This document shows positions 25,887 through 38,300 of a stretch of 64,000 nucleotides of DNA, in pieces. Position 1 is the stretch's first letter. The number at the start of each line of letters is the position of its first letter. A program made the translations under genes and the position numbers. The stretch is from Tetragonia tetragonoides (lineage: Eukaryota; Streptophyta; Magnoliopsida; Caryophyllales; Aizoaceae), in assembly GCA_038025085.1 (NCBI GenBank), contig CM076140.1:14776001-14840000 (forward strand). The letters run 5' to 3'. Under the pieces are notes generated by a model. That model made no database searches and was not told the origin of the DNA. It saw only the letters and a list, made by a program, of their open reading frames with translations.

Positions 25887-26333
25887 GAATCAAAGGGTTG
25901 AGTAGATGACGATATTTAGGACAATTAGAACATCCTTGTGTGGAGTTGCATATTGCTTCTTGCTATGGATCTTTGTGAAGGCACCAAGCAAGACCCTAAT
26001 CTTAGGTCTTGATCTCAAGGGCACGGGTTAGCTAAGCCGTTTAAACGTTGATAAGCCACAGGGTATAATAGGTAGTTTAAGTATAAAATAGATGATATTT
26101 AGTCAAGTACTTGAGTGGATGGTGGCATATTGCTATTTAGGACAATTAGGACTTAGGAGCATCCTTAGTGGATTTGCGCATTACTTCCCTCACTGAATCT
26201 TTCTGAACGCACCAAGCAAGGGCTAATCCTAGGTCCCGATCTCAAAAGCACAAGTTAGCCAACCTATTTAAACTTTATGAATCAAAGGGTATAATAGGTA
26301 GTTCAAGTGTTAAATGGATGATATTTAGTTAAA
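25887..26333. repeat. Satellite-like tandem array, left part
   Basis: Two units share TATTTAGGACAATTAG (25913 and 26139), then a GAT-CTTTCTGAACGCACCAAG-like phrase, AATCAAAGGGTATAATAGGT and GATGATATTTAGTTAA. Unit length is about 220 bases. The array is cut at 26333 by a Helitron and resumes at 30191. Confidence 0.85.
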
Positions 26334-27822
26334 CTAACTGTTAGACCGCGTGCGTTGCACGTGGCCCTCCAAGATGATTATCATTAGTTTGTCATCTTGT
26401 TTATGATTATATATAGAGACATGCGCAATAAAAAAAAATCAAATATAATTAACATCGATAGATAATAATTCATGGTTGAGTATAACTCTTGAATTTGAGT
26501 ACGTCAAAAATTCTATGTATTTAAAACCTAACACCCCCTCCCTTCGAAACAAGAGCTCCTAATTGAATTTTGCTTGCAATAGTGTATACTTTTGTCGATC
26601 TTGATTATTAAAGATATTATTTCTATTGCTCAATTAGCTTCACAAATTAGAACTACAATTAATGCTTATACATTTATGAAATTGAAATTCTACAACATCT
26701 CCCTGATTGTAAAATAAAAAAACACGGATAGTAAGAATGTCATCCTAAACCATCTCTAGTAAAGATCCCTTATTGCATATTGAGATGCTTGCAACTTCAT
26801 TCTTTTTGTTCGTTTTCTAACCCTCCACTGAAATCATCTCTGAGAAAATATTCCCTTGGAGCACATTCCCTTCTAAATATTCCCTTGGAGCATTCAATCA
26901 TCGAAGTCCTACAGATAGCCTAGAAGTAAGCTCTTTAACTTCAAATCTAGTCCTTGCAAATGGCAATCGCCTAGTTTTACGAGTTACTTTAGACATACAA
27001 TCCATAAACAAGGAACATGTAATCCTAAGTACACCAATAAGAAGATCTCAACTTTTAATGACAATCAAGTCTTTTACTTCTTTGCATACCTGTCTGATAG
27101 CAACATATTAACCTCCTCTTTGATGTTGGAAGTCACTCTGTTAAGGCCTTTCAATATGGTGCACATCTGTTCTACAAGAGCAGCTAACAAGTTCCAATCC
27201 AGCTAATTCATGGGACTCTCCTGGGAATGCCTACCCCAACCTAAGCCCCAAATGGAAACAGCAAACACAGACAATCAGACACCAACATGAGACATGACAA
27301 GCTTGATTTCTGCAAATCACATCTGCCTAAATATAACTGAATTATATCCTCTATCACTGTTAAGTTAGGCTACAATTCTATTGCTTACACTCTCCATTAA
27401 TTGTGTTTTCTATGACAAAATCCATGGATAACGAAGGAGAACTTGATCAATAAAATTTGCCTCCTCCCCTCCCCCTCCTTCCCCAGAAAATAAAAGAATA
27501 AAAATGGGTCTTTTAAAATAGGTCTCACTCTCACCTTCAAGTTAGCACCCAATCTTCTCATTTCTCTCTTTCAATTCAACTTCAACATTAAGCTTGGTAA
27601 TTAAAACATCATATCTCAAATCGTAGTCCCAATTTGTAGATCTTTGTATGACTATAAAAAAAGAAAAACAAAGGCGTAAAAGATATAAAAGTCTAAACTA
27701 ACCTAAAAGGGGAATATAAATCAAAGTCGATAAGCTTCAAGTTTGGAAGATATGCCGAATTTTGCTTCACCAATTGCAGGTGTGATTTATTTATTTTTTT
27801 GGGTGCGGAATTGCAGGTGTAA

Positions 27823-28446
27823 ATTGATCCTAAAAAAAATTATAGAAGGACGAAGATTCACTTCTCATTTCTTTGACAATTCAATGGTAAAATTCTGCAA
27901 GGGAAAATAACAGACAATGACCAAACAATGAATCAAATCAAAAGCAAAAAAAGTAGGAGGCATATCTGAACTTCGAACAAGATAAGATGATTGCTTTGAA
28001 AAAGAATTTGTAATAGTCTTTTAATAAAATAAAAAAAAAAGAAATCCTTTATTTAAGAAGTTATTACCGTTATGCGATTACTAACTTCGAATGGGAAGGG
28101 TATTAGATTAGATTGGAAGGGGGGAACTTTGAGCCTCCATCTCTTAGGTTTAAGTTTCTTTGATGACAACTGCAAATGGTGACTGAATTACAGGGCAATA
28201 TGCCAATATGTGGTTCACTTTCATAGTGTTATTGGACTTATTATGATCACATCAGAACTTGTAGAACTAATGGAATTAACTATGTAGGTAGCACATAATC
28301 TTACACACAGCAATAGTCTAGAAAGAAAAGGCAAGTTTAATTTACCTGTTCTGATGCGCCCATCATCACCAATATTCATAGCTGCTGAAGAGCTGAATGA
28401 TGATATTCTATTTGTGAATAAGCTTTCAGACCCCTTCGAGTACTCA

Positions 28447-28530
<84 letters not shown>

Positions 28531-28825
28531 AGTATGTTGCTTGCTTTGCTTTGGGCTCTAGAATATAAAGACACCAAAAAAGTAGAGTTTCTGCTGTCAG
28601 CTAAGCTAATGATGGTGGATTAGTGCCCTTCTATTGATCCTAAAAAAACCATAGAAGGATGAAGATTCACTTCTCATTTCTTATGGTAATTCAATGGTAA
28701 ATTTCTACAAGGGAAAATAACAGACAATGACCAAACAACGTATCAAATCAAAAGCACAAAAAGTAGGAGGCATATCTGAACTTCAAACAGGGTAAGACAA
28801 TTGCTTTGAAAAAAGATTTTGTAAT
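27823..28825. repeat. Direct duplication of about 192 bp inside the Helitron
   Basis: Copies at 27823-28014 and 28633-28825, 810 bases apart, share for example GGGAAAATAACAGACAATGA and GTAGGAGGCATATCTGAACT. By eye they differ at roughly 10% of positions. The sequence between them includes the (CT)n run. Confidence 0.85.
28450..28526. repeat. (CT)n microsatellite
   Basis: A continuous CT run of about 76 bases. Repetitive Arg-Glu or Leu-Ser open frames here come from the repeat and are not genes. Confidence 0.95.
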
Positions 28826-30190
28826 TAACCAAAAATAAAATGAAAATAAAAGAAAGCCTTAAGGCAAGAAAATGCTACCTAGTTATTATCAATGGAGAGT
28901 TGTCACTAAGTAGGAGCAGCATATAGTGAGCTTCTAAGTTCTAAGTAGAGTTGATGCTTATATAAGTAAAGGAAAGAAAAAAAAAATCTCATGAGTTATC
29001 ACAAGGTGAATAGAAACATATCTTTACAACAGCATCAATTTCCTCATGGTCTTCATAATTCAGAAATATACGATCGAGGTTCTTAAAGCATAATCAACAT
29101 GCAAAAGTGAGTACAGGTATATTGAAAACTCAGCAATTTAGGAATTTTCTTTCTTTCCCTTCCCTACTTTTGTCCTTGTTAATCAATTACAACTTTAGAA
29201 GAGGTTAAATAAAAATATAAAGTGATTCACTATGAACCAACTGGTAAGAAGATGAAGGGATAGGAGCGAAGATTAGAAATACGATATGAATCAAGCAGGG
29301 AGGCCGCAATTTCTTTCAAATTATTTTAATAATACTACCTCAAAATTATCGTTGAGAGTTGCTTAATCTGAAAAATGATCTTTTGTGTGCCCAGAAATCA
29401 ATTACAATGACCAAAAAATCTATTTGTCAAAAGGGAGGGGGTGTGATTACTTATCGTAAGAGGTACTACTTCAATCTGCAACCTATCCAACAAACCAAGA
29501 AAACGCAAGAAAAAAGAAAGGGGGAATTAGAACCCTAAACTTCCATCAAATTCTTAACTTCATACATAATGGAAACCCTAGATCGAGAAAATTGCTCTAA
29601 TCTACTCAAAACCAGGATAGTTCTCAACTACCAATTATCAAGGAACGGTTGAAAGATGAAAAGTTTTCAATGATATGCAATGACAGGAACAACAAATTGT
29701 CGTATATGTTGGAATATAGTGTTTCATTCGTAAGAACAAGCGGTGTGTTGTCTGGTAAGTGCCGTTGATTTTTCGCCACATCTGTACAACCTGAATTTGA
29801 ACAAACAAGTAAATTGGAGAATAAGTGATCAAAAACCTGAAATTGAAGGCAGGGGGAGAAGGAGGAGATATAGAAGAATAAATCTCAGTATAGATAAAAA
29901 AAAAAGAAAAATAAGAAAAAGAAAATAAAGCCATGGCCATAGATGACGTCAGAGTCCAGAGATGTAGTGAACTGAAGAAAAGGGAGACGCAGGAAACAAG
30001 GAGGTAAGGTGTAAAGTGGAACGGTAAGGCCAAAGCCCTCAGAACCAGCAAGAGGGGAAAAAGAAAACGTAAACAAGGAAAACGAAAAGGAAAAAAAAAA
30101 AAACGGAAAGAGCATAATAGATGGCACTATTCATTCATTTGAATAGTAACAAAGTGTTATTGGTAGTAGATAAGGGTAGTGGATACTAGA

Positions 30191-31010
30191 TACTTGAGTG
30201 AATGGTGCTATTTAGGACAATTAGGAGCATCTCGCAGTGTAGTTGCGTATTGCGTGCTGCCCGCTCTGGATCTTTCTCAATGCACCAAGCAAGACCCTAA
30301 TTCTGAGGTTGATCTCAATGTCATAGAACACGTTTAAACTTTTTATGAATCAAATGGTATAATAGGTAGTTGTATAAAATGAATGTTTTTTTAACTAAAT
30401 AGTTAAATGGATGAAGCTATTAGGACAATTAGGACCATCCTTTAATGGAGTTGCGTATTGGTTCCCGCACTGGATCTTCCTGAAGGCATTAAGTATGACC
30501 CTAATCCCGAGTCTTGATCTCAAATGCACAGATTAGCCAACCCATTTAAACTTTTATAATTGGTAGCTAAGGTATAAAATGGATAATATTTACTTAATTA
30601 CTTAAGTGGATGACGCTATTTAGGACAATTAGAAGCATCCCTTAATGGAGTTGTGTATGCTCCCGTTTTGGATCTCTCTGAACACAGCAAGCAAATCCCT
30701 AATCCTGAGCCTTGATCTCAATAGCACAACCGCACAAGTTAGTCAATAAGTTTAAACTTTTATGAATCAAAGGGTATAATAGGTAATTCAAGTATAAAAT
30801 GAAATATAAATGATATTTAGTTAAATACTTGAGTGAATGGTGTTATTTAGGACAATTAAGTTAGGAGCATCTCTCACCAGTGGGAGGTGCCTTAGTCGTC
30901 ATTCAATTAAACCCCTCTTTTTACCTATCAAAAAATCTCTTAGTAGAGTTGTGTATTGGTTATTTCACTAGATGTTTCTGTACGCACCAAGCAACACCGT
31001 AAATCCTGGA
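30191..31010. repeat. Satellite-like tandem array, right part
   Basis: Four further units with TATTTAGGACAATTAG or variants at about 30206, 30418, 30618 and 30845. Spacings range from 200 to 227 bases. The copies differ at many positions, so the array is not freshly amplified. Confidence 0.85.
30875..30934 (+). mobile_element. Tiny poly-A insertion in a satellite unit
   Basis: Sixty bases ending in an A-run interrupt the last satellite unit and are flanked by ATCTCT at 30869-30874 and 30935-30940. The shape fits a severely 5'-truncated SINE or LINE insertion with a short target duplication. Confidence 0.55.
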
Positions 31011-31078
31011 GAGAGGATCACCTCTAGTATTTCATGTAGTGCCCCATTCAATAATTTGACAAGGAGAAAAAAAAAACT

Positions 31079-31504
31079 AAAGACCCGCTCGGGATGATTT
31101 TGAGTTTTTGGTTTTTTTGAAAACTAAAAACCAATTAGGGCCCGTTCGGGGTGGTTGTGAGTTGCAAGTTTCTGGTTTTCAAAATTTTTTATCTACTTAT
31201 AGAAATTATGTTTGGAGCTGAAATTTTTTCCCATTATAGTTGTCTACTCTATTTTTGAAACTGACAACTGAAAATTGAAAACCAAAAATTGTGGTTTCCA
31301 AAATCTGGTTTTTGGTTTTCAAAAAAACTGAAAACTGAAAACTGAAAACCACCCCAAACAGGCTATGGTTTCCAGTTTTCAGTTGTCGGTTTCGAAAATA
31401 AAGTGGATAACTATAATGGAAAAAAAAATTCAGCTTCAAATAAAATTTCTAAAAGACGATAAAAATTTTTGAAAATTAAAAACTTGCAACTCACAACCAC
31501 CTTA
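31079..31504. mobile_element. Compound foldback MITE
   Basis: A left arm (31138-31290, starting GGGCCCGTTCGGGGTGG) is mirrored by a right arm (about 31340-31501, ending CTTGCAACTCACAACCACC). The arms share long inverted stretches such as the left TTATAGAAATTATGTTTGGA. TTA flanks both sides (31135-31137 and 31502-31504). A second terminus-like sequence (CCACCCCAAACAGGCT, 31348-31363) sits in the middle, and a third partial one at 31084, so at least two related elements are nested or joined. The TTA flank suggests Tourist/Harbinger type. Confidence 0.65.
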
Positions 31505-31554
31505 AGTAATTCAAATCAATTGCAAGAGATTGGCTGATGTGGAAAGATCAGTAA

Positions 31555-31859
31555 GACTCTGTTTGATTCACCTTAATTTTACTTAAATTCAGTTCAGTTC
31601 AGTGCAGTTCAGTTAAGTTCAGTTCATGTTCACTTTATAACTTATAGAAATTTTTATTCCGAAATAATTTCATGATGATAATTATGTCATAGGAAAGATC
31701 TCAAAGAATACTTTCAAATGAATCCAATATTGACTATGTTTGGACAAATTTTAAATGGTTAACGATTAAGTTTAGAAAATCAATTCAGTTCAGTTCATTT
31801 TATTTCAGTTTAATTCAGTTCAGTTCAAATCAGTTTTATCCAGGTGAATCAAACTAGAC
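31555..31859. mobile_element. Tourist-type MITE (Harbinger)
   Basis: Inverted ends GACTCTGTTTGATTCACCTT and, at the right end, CCAGGTGAATCAAACTAGAC. TAA lies on both sides (31552-31554 and 31860-31862). The 305-bp interior contains repeated CAGTTCAGTT words. It ends about 360 bases upstream of the RRM gene start codon. Confidence 0.8.
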
Positions 31860-32115
31860 TAATTCAAAATTTCAAATCCTGATGTGGCAAGATCATAGCG
31901 GTCTATTGCACTAAATGCTGGAGGGGAGTACCGGAGGAGATCTGAACTCCTAATCCTGAGTCCTCACTCCTCCTGACTCCTGATATGTGATCTCCCTCAT
32001 CAACGTTTAAAGGAGGAGAGAGAAAATCCCATAGAGAGCAGCACGATAGAGAGCTCTTCAGCACTGAAGTCTTAAGCCTAAGTGAGCAAGCCAACGAGAG
32101 AGACAAACGCTGAAT

Positions 32116-32136
32116 TTAGGTTAGGGTTAGGGTTTT
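32116..32136 (-). promoter_or_regulatory. Telo-box (AAACCCTAA type) upstream of the RRM gene
   Basis: The plus strand reads TTAGGTTAGGGTTAGGGTTT, which contains telo-box AAACCCTAA on the minus strand. Such boxes are common near transcription starts of plant genes for the translation and RNA machinery. It lies about 90 bases before the ATG, probably in the promoter or leader. It is too short for a telomeric tract. Confidence 0.55.
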
Positions 32137-32222
32137 ACATCATAAGAGCTAAGTGCTAAAGCTCCTTCCTTCAATTGATAGTTAGTCTGAGAATCGGCAA
32201 AGCCCTTTGTAGTAAAACAACA

Positions 32223-32304
32223 ATGGCGGATGGTGGTTGGGGTCGTGAGGGCAATTTATATCCTAACTCCCATGGCTTGCTTAAGCGACCTCGGAACGAT
32301 TACG
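32223..32304 (+). CDS. RRM gene exon 1
   Basis: Encodes residues 1-27 ([18 protein letters not shown]...) plus one base of codon 28. The donor is G|GTACTC at 32305. It is 9.2 kb away from exon 2, the longest intron in the gene. Confidence 0.82.
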
Positions 32305-35300
32305 GTACTCTCTCTCTCTAACGATTGTTCTTACCTAATTGTAGCAAAATGATGGTCTTGAATGAGTTTTGATTATTTAATTGGTACGGTTATTGCTCTA
32401 TTTGTGCTGAATTTTGTGCTTTATTGTTGATTTTCCGATGTTCTCGTAAATTTATTATACTCGTTGATGGGCGTGTTGATATATATTTTTGGTTTTGGGT
32501 GTGAAAACACATTACAGAAAAAGGGAAGGAAGGGAGGATAAAAATTGATTGATGCTTTCTTTCAGTATAACTCTCTGTTGGAAATAAATTTTGTTCTTTT
32601 GTGGTTAGTTTAGATGTAGGGAGTTCAGTATGGTGAATGATTAGTTTTGATGGGTTATCAAGTTAAATAGGAGCACAATTGGGACTTGAATGACTTGATG
32701 ATGAGTTTATGATAAAAGAAATAACATTTCTTTACTTTTATATAGCTGTAGATCCTAGGTCTTAAGTATGGATTAAAGAGCAAAAATGGACCTTGTTATC
32801 TGCTTTTCGTGGAAGTTTGCATATACAGTACATTTAAGCTTTGATGATTTAAATCAGAACTAGCTAAGCAACTGAGAGGTTGAAGAAAGGGCTTGAGTTC
32901 CACATGCATTTCTCTGCTACCAAAACGGCATTCATAGTCAATTTCGAAGGCCCGAATAAAGTGTCATATTTTGTGGAAGTTAAGGAAAGCCTAACATGAT
33001 TCTTTGTAAGGGGGTTTTGGAAAAGGATTGAAGGAAGAAAATATGAATAAGGACAAAAATATGCAAACAAAGGAGGGAAATGGAACTTATTCCACTGACA
33101 TTTTTCTTTGTTTGGGGTTTTGAATTTTTGTTGAGAAGTCAACATCCATCGTGATTTGTTGAAAAAGAACTTTGAAGCAAACTAGAGTTAGAAAAACCAA
33201 TGGTGGGGTTTTTATGATTGTGAATTCTTAGGGCATCACATCTATCCATGATCCATATACATTCCCTTTTGGCTTCTTTATATTTGGGTTTCATATTCTA
33301 ACTCATATACCTTTAGTTCTTGCCCAAGTTAGTAACATGAGATAAATCTTGGACAAGATTCACTATTTTCTAAACAGTTTGGATCAGATCATTGCATTAT
33401 AAATTTCTTGAAGGGAAACCAGTCTTATGATAATAGAGTATTTTTTTTAACAATACTTATTAATAAGGCAAACTATAGTAACCCTGAGGGGGTAGCTCAG
33501 CTGGTAAAACCTCTGATAAATGTTCCAGAGGTCCCAGGTTCGAGTCCCCTCAGAGCCACAAGAGGTTTTACTGATCGTTAACTTCAGGGCCCATGGGATT
33601 ATTCAAGCAAAGCTTGGACACCCATGTTATCTAAAAAAAAGAAAAGAAAAGGCAAACTATAGTCCAGGAGGACAAGTTGACCTCCCGCCATCTACAAGTT
33701 TCCCTAGTTTCCCTGAATATAGTAGCTCCTGAAAGTCCCTCCAGCCTTAGGCCAAACTGTAGCTAGATAAGTCAGCGAAGTCCATTGAATCTGAGGTGAC
33801 AAACAGATCCTTGGAAAGCTTTTAGTATTTCTCCCCAACCAAATACACCACAAGGTTGCCAAAAATGCACACCTCTGAAACAAGTTTTTTCTTTTGCCCA
33901 AATATTATAGTCTTGTGAAAACCTAATCTTGTATATTTTTTTATACATCTCAATGGATAGATTACGGTAGATTCTATAGAGGAAAATTATGTGAAAATGG
34001 AAGGCTTAATCACCTGCCTAGGCCCGTCTCAACAAAGACAAGGTCAACGAATCTGTACTAGTGCCCTTTCTTTGGCCTCACATATGTCACTCTAGTGCCG
34101 GAAACTAAAAGATTGCTCTTCTAAGCACTTGCAAAAGAAACAAACTAAGTTATGAGATCTCACTAGCAATATCCATGTCAAGAAGTATGCATTTGCCCAA
34201 GAACAAATAGCGATGTGATTTGAGGGGCTAGAGGTATGTAGTTACCTCGTCCATCCCTCTGAAGACATTTGGTACGCCACCTATCATTTGATTGATTACT
34301 TATCATTTTAAGTGAGTTCCATTGTCTATTTGACTTGGTAATTTGCCTGCAATGAAAACCTAGGTTGGCCGCTAGAATTCGGAAATGGCCCAAGCATGCT
34401 TTGCAAGATTTATCTGAAAGAGCGTAGCTGTGGGTGTATCGACAAATCTTGCATTGAAAAATGTAGGTTGATCAAGTTACTTTACCATCCATCAACAAGA
34501 TTAAGGTGAAAAAATAAAAGAAAAACAAGAATATCTCGGAATGGTTTGTGAGACAAGAAATAATTGTAATTTCTTATTTTTCTAAATTTCCCTGTTTTGA
34601 TGAGGGACATCTGAAAAAGATGATGAATTTCAATATATCTAACTGTATCAAAGATGGGGAAGTAGTATTTTAGGTATGTTAGGATGTTCGACTATTTTCT
34701 TATTCTATTGGTATGCCTTTAGGCTATAAATACCCCTCATATGGATTTGAATTATGTTTTTGGAAGGTTTTCTTTTGTTAGAGAGATTCCTATAGATACC
34801 ACTTCGAGGCTATCCTTTGGGACTAATGTGTGATTTGTGATAACTTTCAACAATGACTACGGAGTGCGTCGCTGTAATGAGCATAATCCTTTTTCCTTTG
34901 CTAAATGTTTCAAAGAGCAAGAGAAACTATAAAGATCAGTACTTGCTATAACTTATTTGTAGATACATAATCCACAGTTAAGTCGGAAACATTTATTTTT
35001 AAGATAGACTACCTCGAATATATGGACTAAAGCAAAATGACTCATAGAACTGTCAGCACTTCTTATTTATTGTGAAGTTGCCGATGGTCATCGCACTTCG
35101 GATCTCGGGTCAAACGGAAACAGCCTCTCTGTGAGACTCTCACAGGGATAAGGCTGCGTACAACCGACCCCCCCTTACCCTGCCTAGGCGGGAGCCTCTT
35201 TGGAGGTACTGGGGTAATGTTGTTGTTGTTGTTGACTACCTCGAGCTCACAATGAAATTCCTTTCCAATATATTACCGTCTCTGTTTTTTGAGTTTGAGG

Positions 35301-38300
35301 AGGAGGAGACGTTAGATCAAGTAGTGGAAGAATTCCGTAATTTCAAAGTCAAAGGTGAACGATGTTCTTAGTAACCGGAAGAGGAAGACTGTTGACAAGA
35401 GTACGAAGATTCTCGATTAACGAGTACCTAAAATACATAATATGATGATGATGACTATGCCACCAGGTCCAAATTCTTACATTATGATGACGACAGTTCT
35501 CCAACGTGATCATACATCTTATTTTTGTATAAATTGGGGATCAAACGTTTCCCAGTCATGGTCCTTGCAGATCGGATCATCCATATATACAAAGAGTAAC
35601 TCCAGATATTTGATATCTTTTTCTTTGAATGAGATCTCAATTCCAGTGACAGTTTCATAGATATCTTACAACAATTCTTTGGGTGGGAGGATCATATTCT
35701 CCACTCTTGTCTGTCTAGTACCCCTCTTTACAATTTGTCCTTGTTTAAGATACCTCTCAGACTGGAGAGGATGACGAGGAAGTTTTTGTGCTCTGGGGTT
35801 GATGGGAGTAAGGAGGATCACCTTGTCAGTTGGGATTTAGTCTCCAAACCTAAGGTGGAGGGGGTTGTGGGTTTTGGTTGTTTAGTGTCCAAAAACATTT
35901 AGCTGGTGGTTAAGTGGTTATGGCGTTTCCCCATGGAGTGCGAGTCCCTATGGCACCGGATTATTAAGAGCAAGTACGATCTTCAGCAACATGGGTGGTG
36001 GGACATCCATTGTGTCTGACTTGTCCGTGAAAATTCTTCTCTCAGGTTTCTTCCTTCTTTCTACCGGAGAGGTTTACTGTGTATGGGGTAATGGACACAA
36101 GGTAAGGTTCTGGAAGGATGTTTTGAATGGGGACTCCTCACTCTCTTTCCGATATCCTCCGGTTTTTTCTGTTGTCTACTCTCCATGATGCGCCTATAAC
36201 TGCTTTTCATGGCGATGGTGGGTCTAGGAACCTTCATTTACAACGAGCCTCTAGGCTTTGGAAATGGAGAAGGTGACCTCTTTGCTTGGCGTTTTAGACA
36301 CCATTCAGATTGGATCCAATGAGGACTCTCAGGTTTGGTTTAGAGATCTTTCTGTGGTCTTCTTCTGCACATCCTTTTTTCACCATCTTAGACTATCTTC
36401 ACGATACCCTATGTTTCCATGTGCTAGTTTCATGTGGAAGTTTAAGGTTCCTCTTAAGGTGCACGCCCTTTGTTTGGACTTTGGCACTAGGTCGGCTTCA
36501 TACTCATGATATGTTGCAGCGGAGGAGACCGGGGTGGCATTTGTCTCCAGGTGTGTGTGCTTTGCGATCAAGCTAGTGAGACTACCATACATTTGTCCTT
36601 GCAGTGTGAGTTTGAGTTTCTTGGTATGAAGGGAGAGCATGTTTGTCCAGCCATTTTTGTTCAACACCTGAAAGCAATCTTGGTTGGGGTGGGGGCAAGG
36701 AGGCTAGATTACTTGGCGAGCCATTTTTTTATGTATGTGCTTGGAGCGGAATGCTCGGAGATTTTCGGAGAAGTCATTGTATGGGATCGAGTGGTTTAAT
36801 TAGTGTTTCTTTGGGCTAAGGCTGCTAGTTTTTGTTTTTTGTGAGGACTCCTTGTCCAAAGAGACAATTACAAATTGGCCCAGTTCCATTAGACAAGGAT
36901 CTTTATATTGGTTTCTGCAGTTTCCTTGGTATTAGATTGTACAAGTGTTCCATTACTGATCAAAGATCTTCTAGATAGTTTTCCCTTCACAGAATATTGA
37001 GAGTTCTTGTACGAAAAGATTTAGCTTGCTTGAGAGTGGTGGCTAGGATCACCATAGAATATTGCATTTTGTCCTAGATCTTCTAGATAGTTTCCCCGTT
37101 GCAGAATATTGAGACTTATTGTTCAGATTTCAGAAACGTTTAGCTTGATTGAGAGTGGCAGGTAGGATTACCATAGAATATTGCATCTTGTCCTTGTTTC
37201 TTAGTCATCCAGCTTGGTGTGGATGCCGTGGAGTTTTTTTTTAAGGTGGCTTCAATATATCGAGGCATTTAATGGATGGTAGTTTTAGTGGGAAGGTATT
37301 TCTACGAGTTTTCAGAGAATTGTCATGAAATAAGGTGTCATAGACTCTAGTTATTGGGTAAATCATGTAACTCCTCTAAAGTCTGGTTTTTGATTTTTTT
37401 TTTATTTTTGCATGCCTTCAGTGTCTGGAATAAGAATTGAGAAAAGAAGAAATTTTGTTCAGCCTTCTGGCATGAGGAGATATATAAGTTCCTTTGAATA
37501 ATTCAGTGCTTCCTTCTTTACCCTTCCTCTTTCTGGTGGTAGCCTCTTTCTTCTTTGCCTCTAATATCCCTCTGTCTATGTTATTGAGAGGACAGACAGA
37601 CATTGAAGTATATACAGAAGACATTTGGGATGCTGGCACTTGCAAGAACATCAGGTTAGGAAAGATGGAGAACTGCACCAGACTAGCGAACTAGGTGGAT
37701 TTGAGAGGGAAGGTTAAGTTTGGTCTAAGGTTGGGAGGAGAGTTCGAAATAGCCATTCTTTTCTATTTGAAAATAATAACAATCCTATCCGGTCAGGGGA
37801 CGTCCGGGACTGGCATTTGATATGATCAACAATAGTATCACATTTCTCACTCTTACCATAAAATGTCTATCAGTGCTTGTTACATTGGCTGTCACACACC
37901 CTTACCATCCATAGACACTGTCCTCTTAGGGGGATCTTTTATCATCCTCCATGACGTCTTGTGTGCTTTCCTAGTTGGCTCTTCCTCTATTCTTGATTTG
38001 TTTGTAAAAAAATTATACATCACACTATAGTATGAAAATTGTGCTGGGCGTATATGTTCGTGTACTTCACTCATGCTGTGATTAATGTTTACTGATCTCC
38101 TATGTGAAATGGGAGTTAACAATATGATTGAGACAACTATATGTTGCTGCCTTGTCTCCTTTGTTTCCTTCTCTGTGTGCGCACATGAGAGAGAGCATGT
38201 TTTTTCTTTTTTTGATAATAAGAGAGAGCATGGGTTCTCAAAAAGAATGAGGGATTCACTGAAATTCAGATAGGTGTATCCAATTATATTCATAGAGACA

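Larger units (their letters stand above)
26334..30190 (-). mobile_element. Helitron inserted in the satellite array, minus strand
   Basis: On the minus strand it starts TCTAGTATCCACTACCC (5' end at 30190). It ends with a hairpin CCACGTGCAACGCACGCGG (plus 26346-26364), an 8-base spacer and TTAG (consensus CTAG, one substitution) at 26334-26337. It lies between A (26333) and T (30191). The empty site is seen at about 30811-30840, where the array reads TTTAGTTAAATACTTGAGTG without interruption. Length 3857 bp. No Rep/helicase coding is visible, so it is non-autonomous; fragments of captured genes may be present but none is recognised. Confidence 0.82.

Noticed and set aside
28221..28623. Arg-Glu and Leu-Ser rich open frames
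   Set aside because: They arise from the (CT)n microsatellite inside a Helitron.
32116..32136. Telomere-like TTAGGG repeats
   Set aside because: Only two and a half repeats are present at a promoter; this is a telo-box, not an interstitial telomere.
33484..33560. tRNA gene candidate with GTAGCTCAGCTGGTAA and GGTTCGAGTCCC
   Set aside because: The acceptor and anticodon stems do not close, and the sequence has an A-rich tail and a 15-bp target duplication, so it is a SINE.
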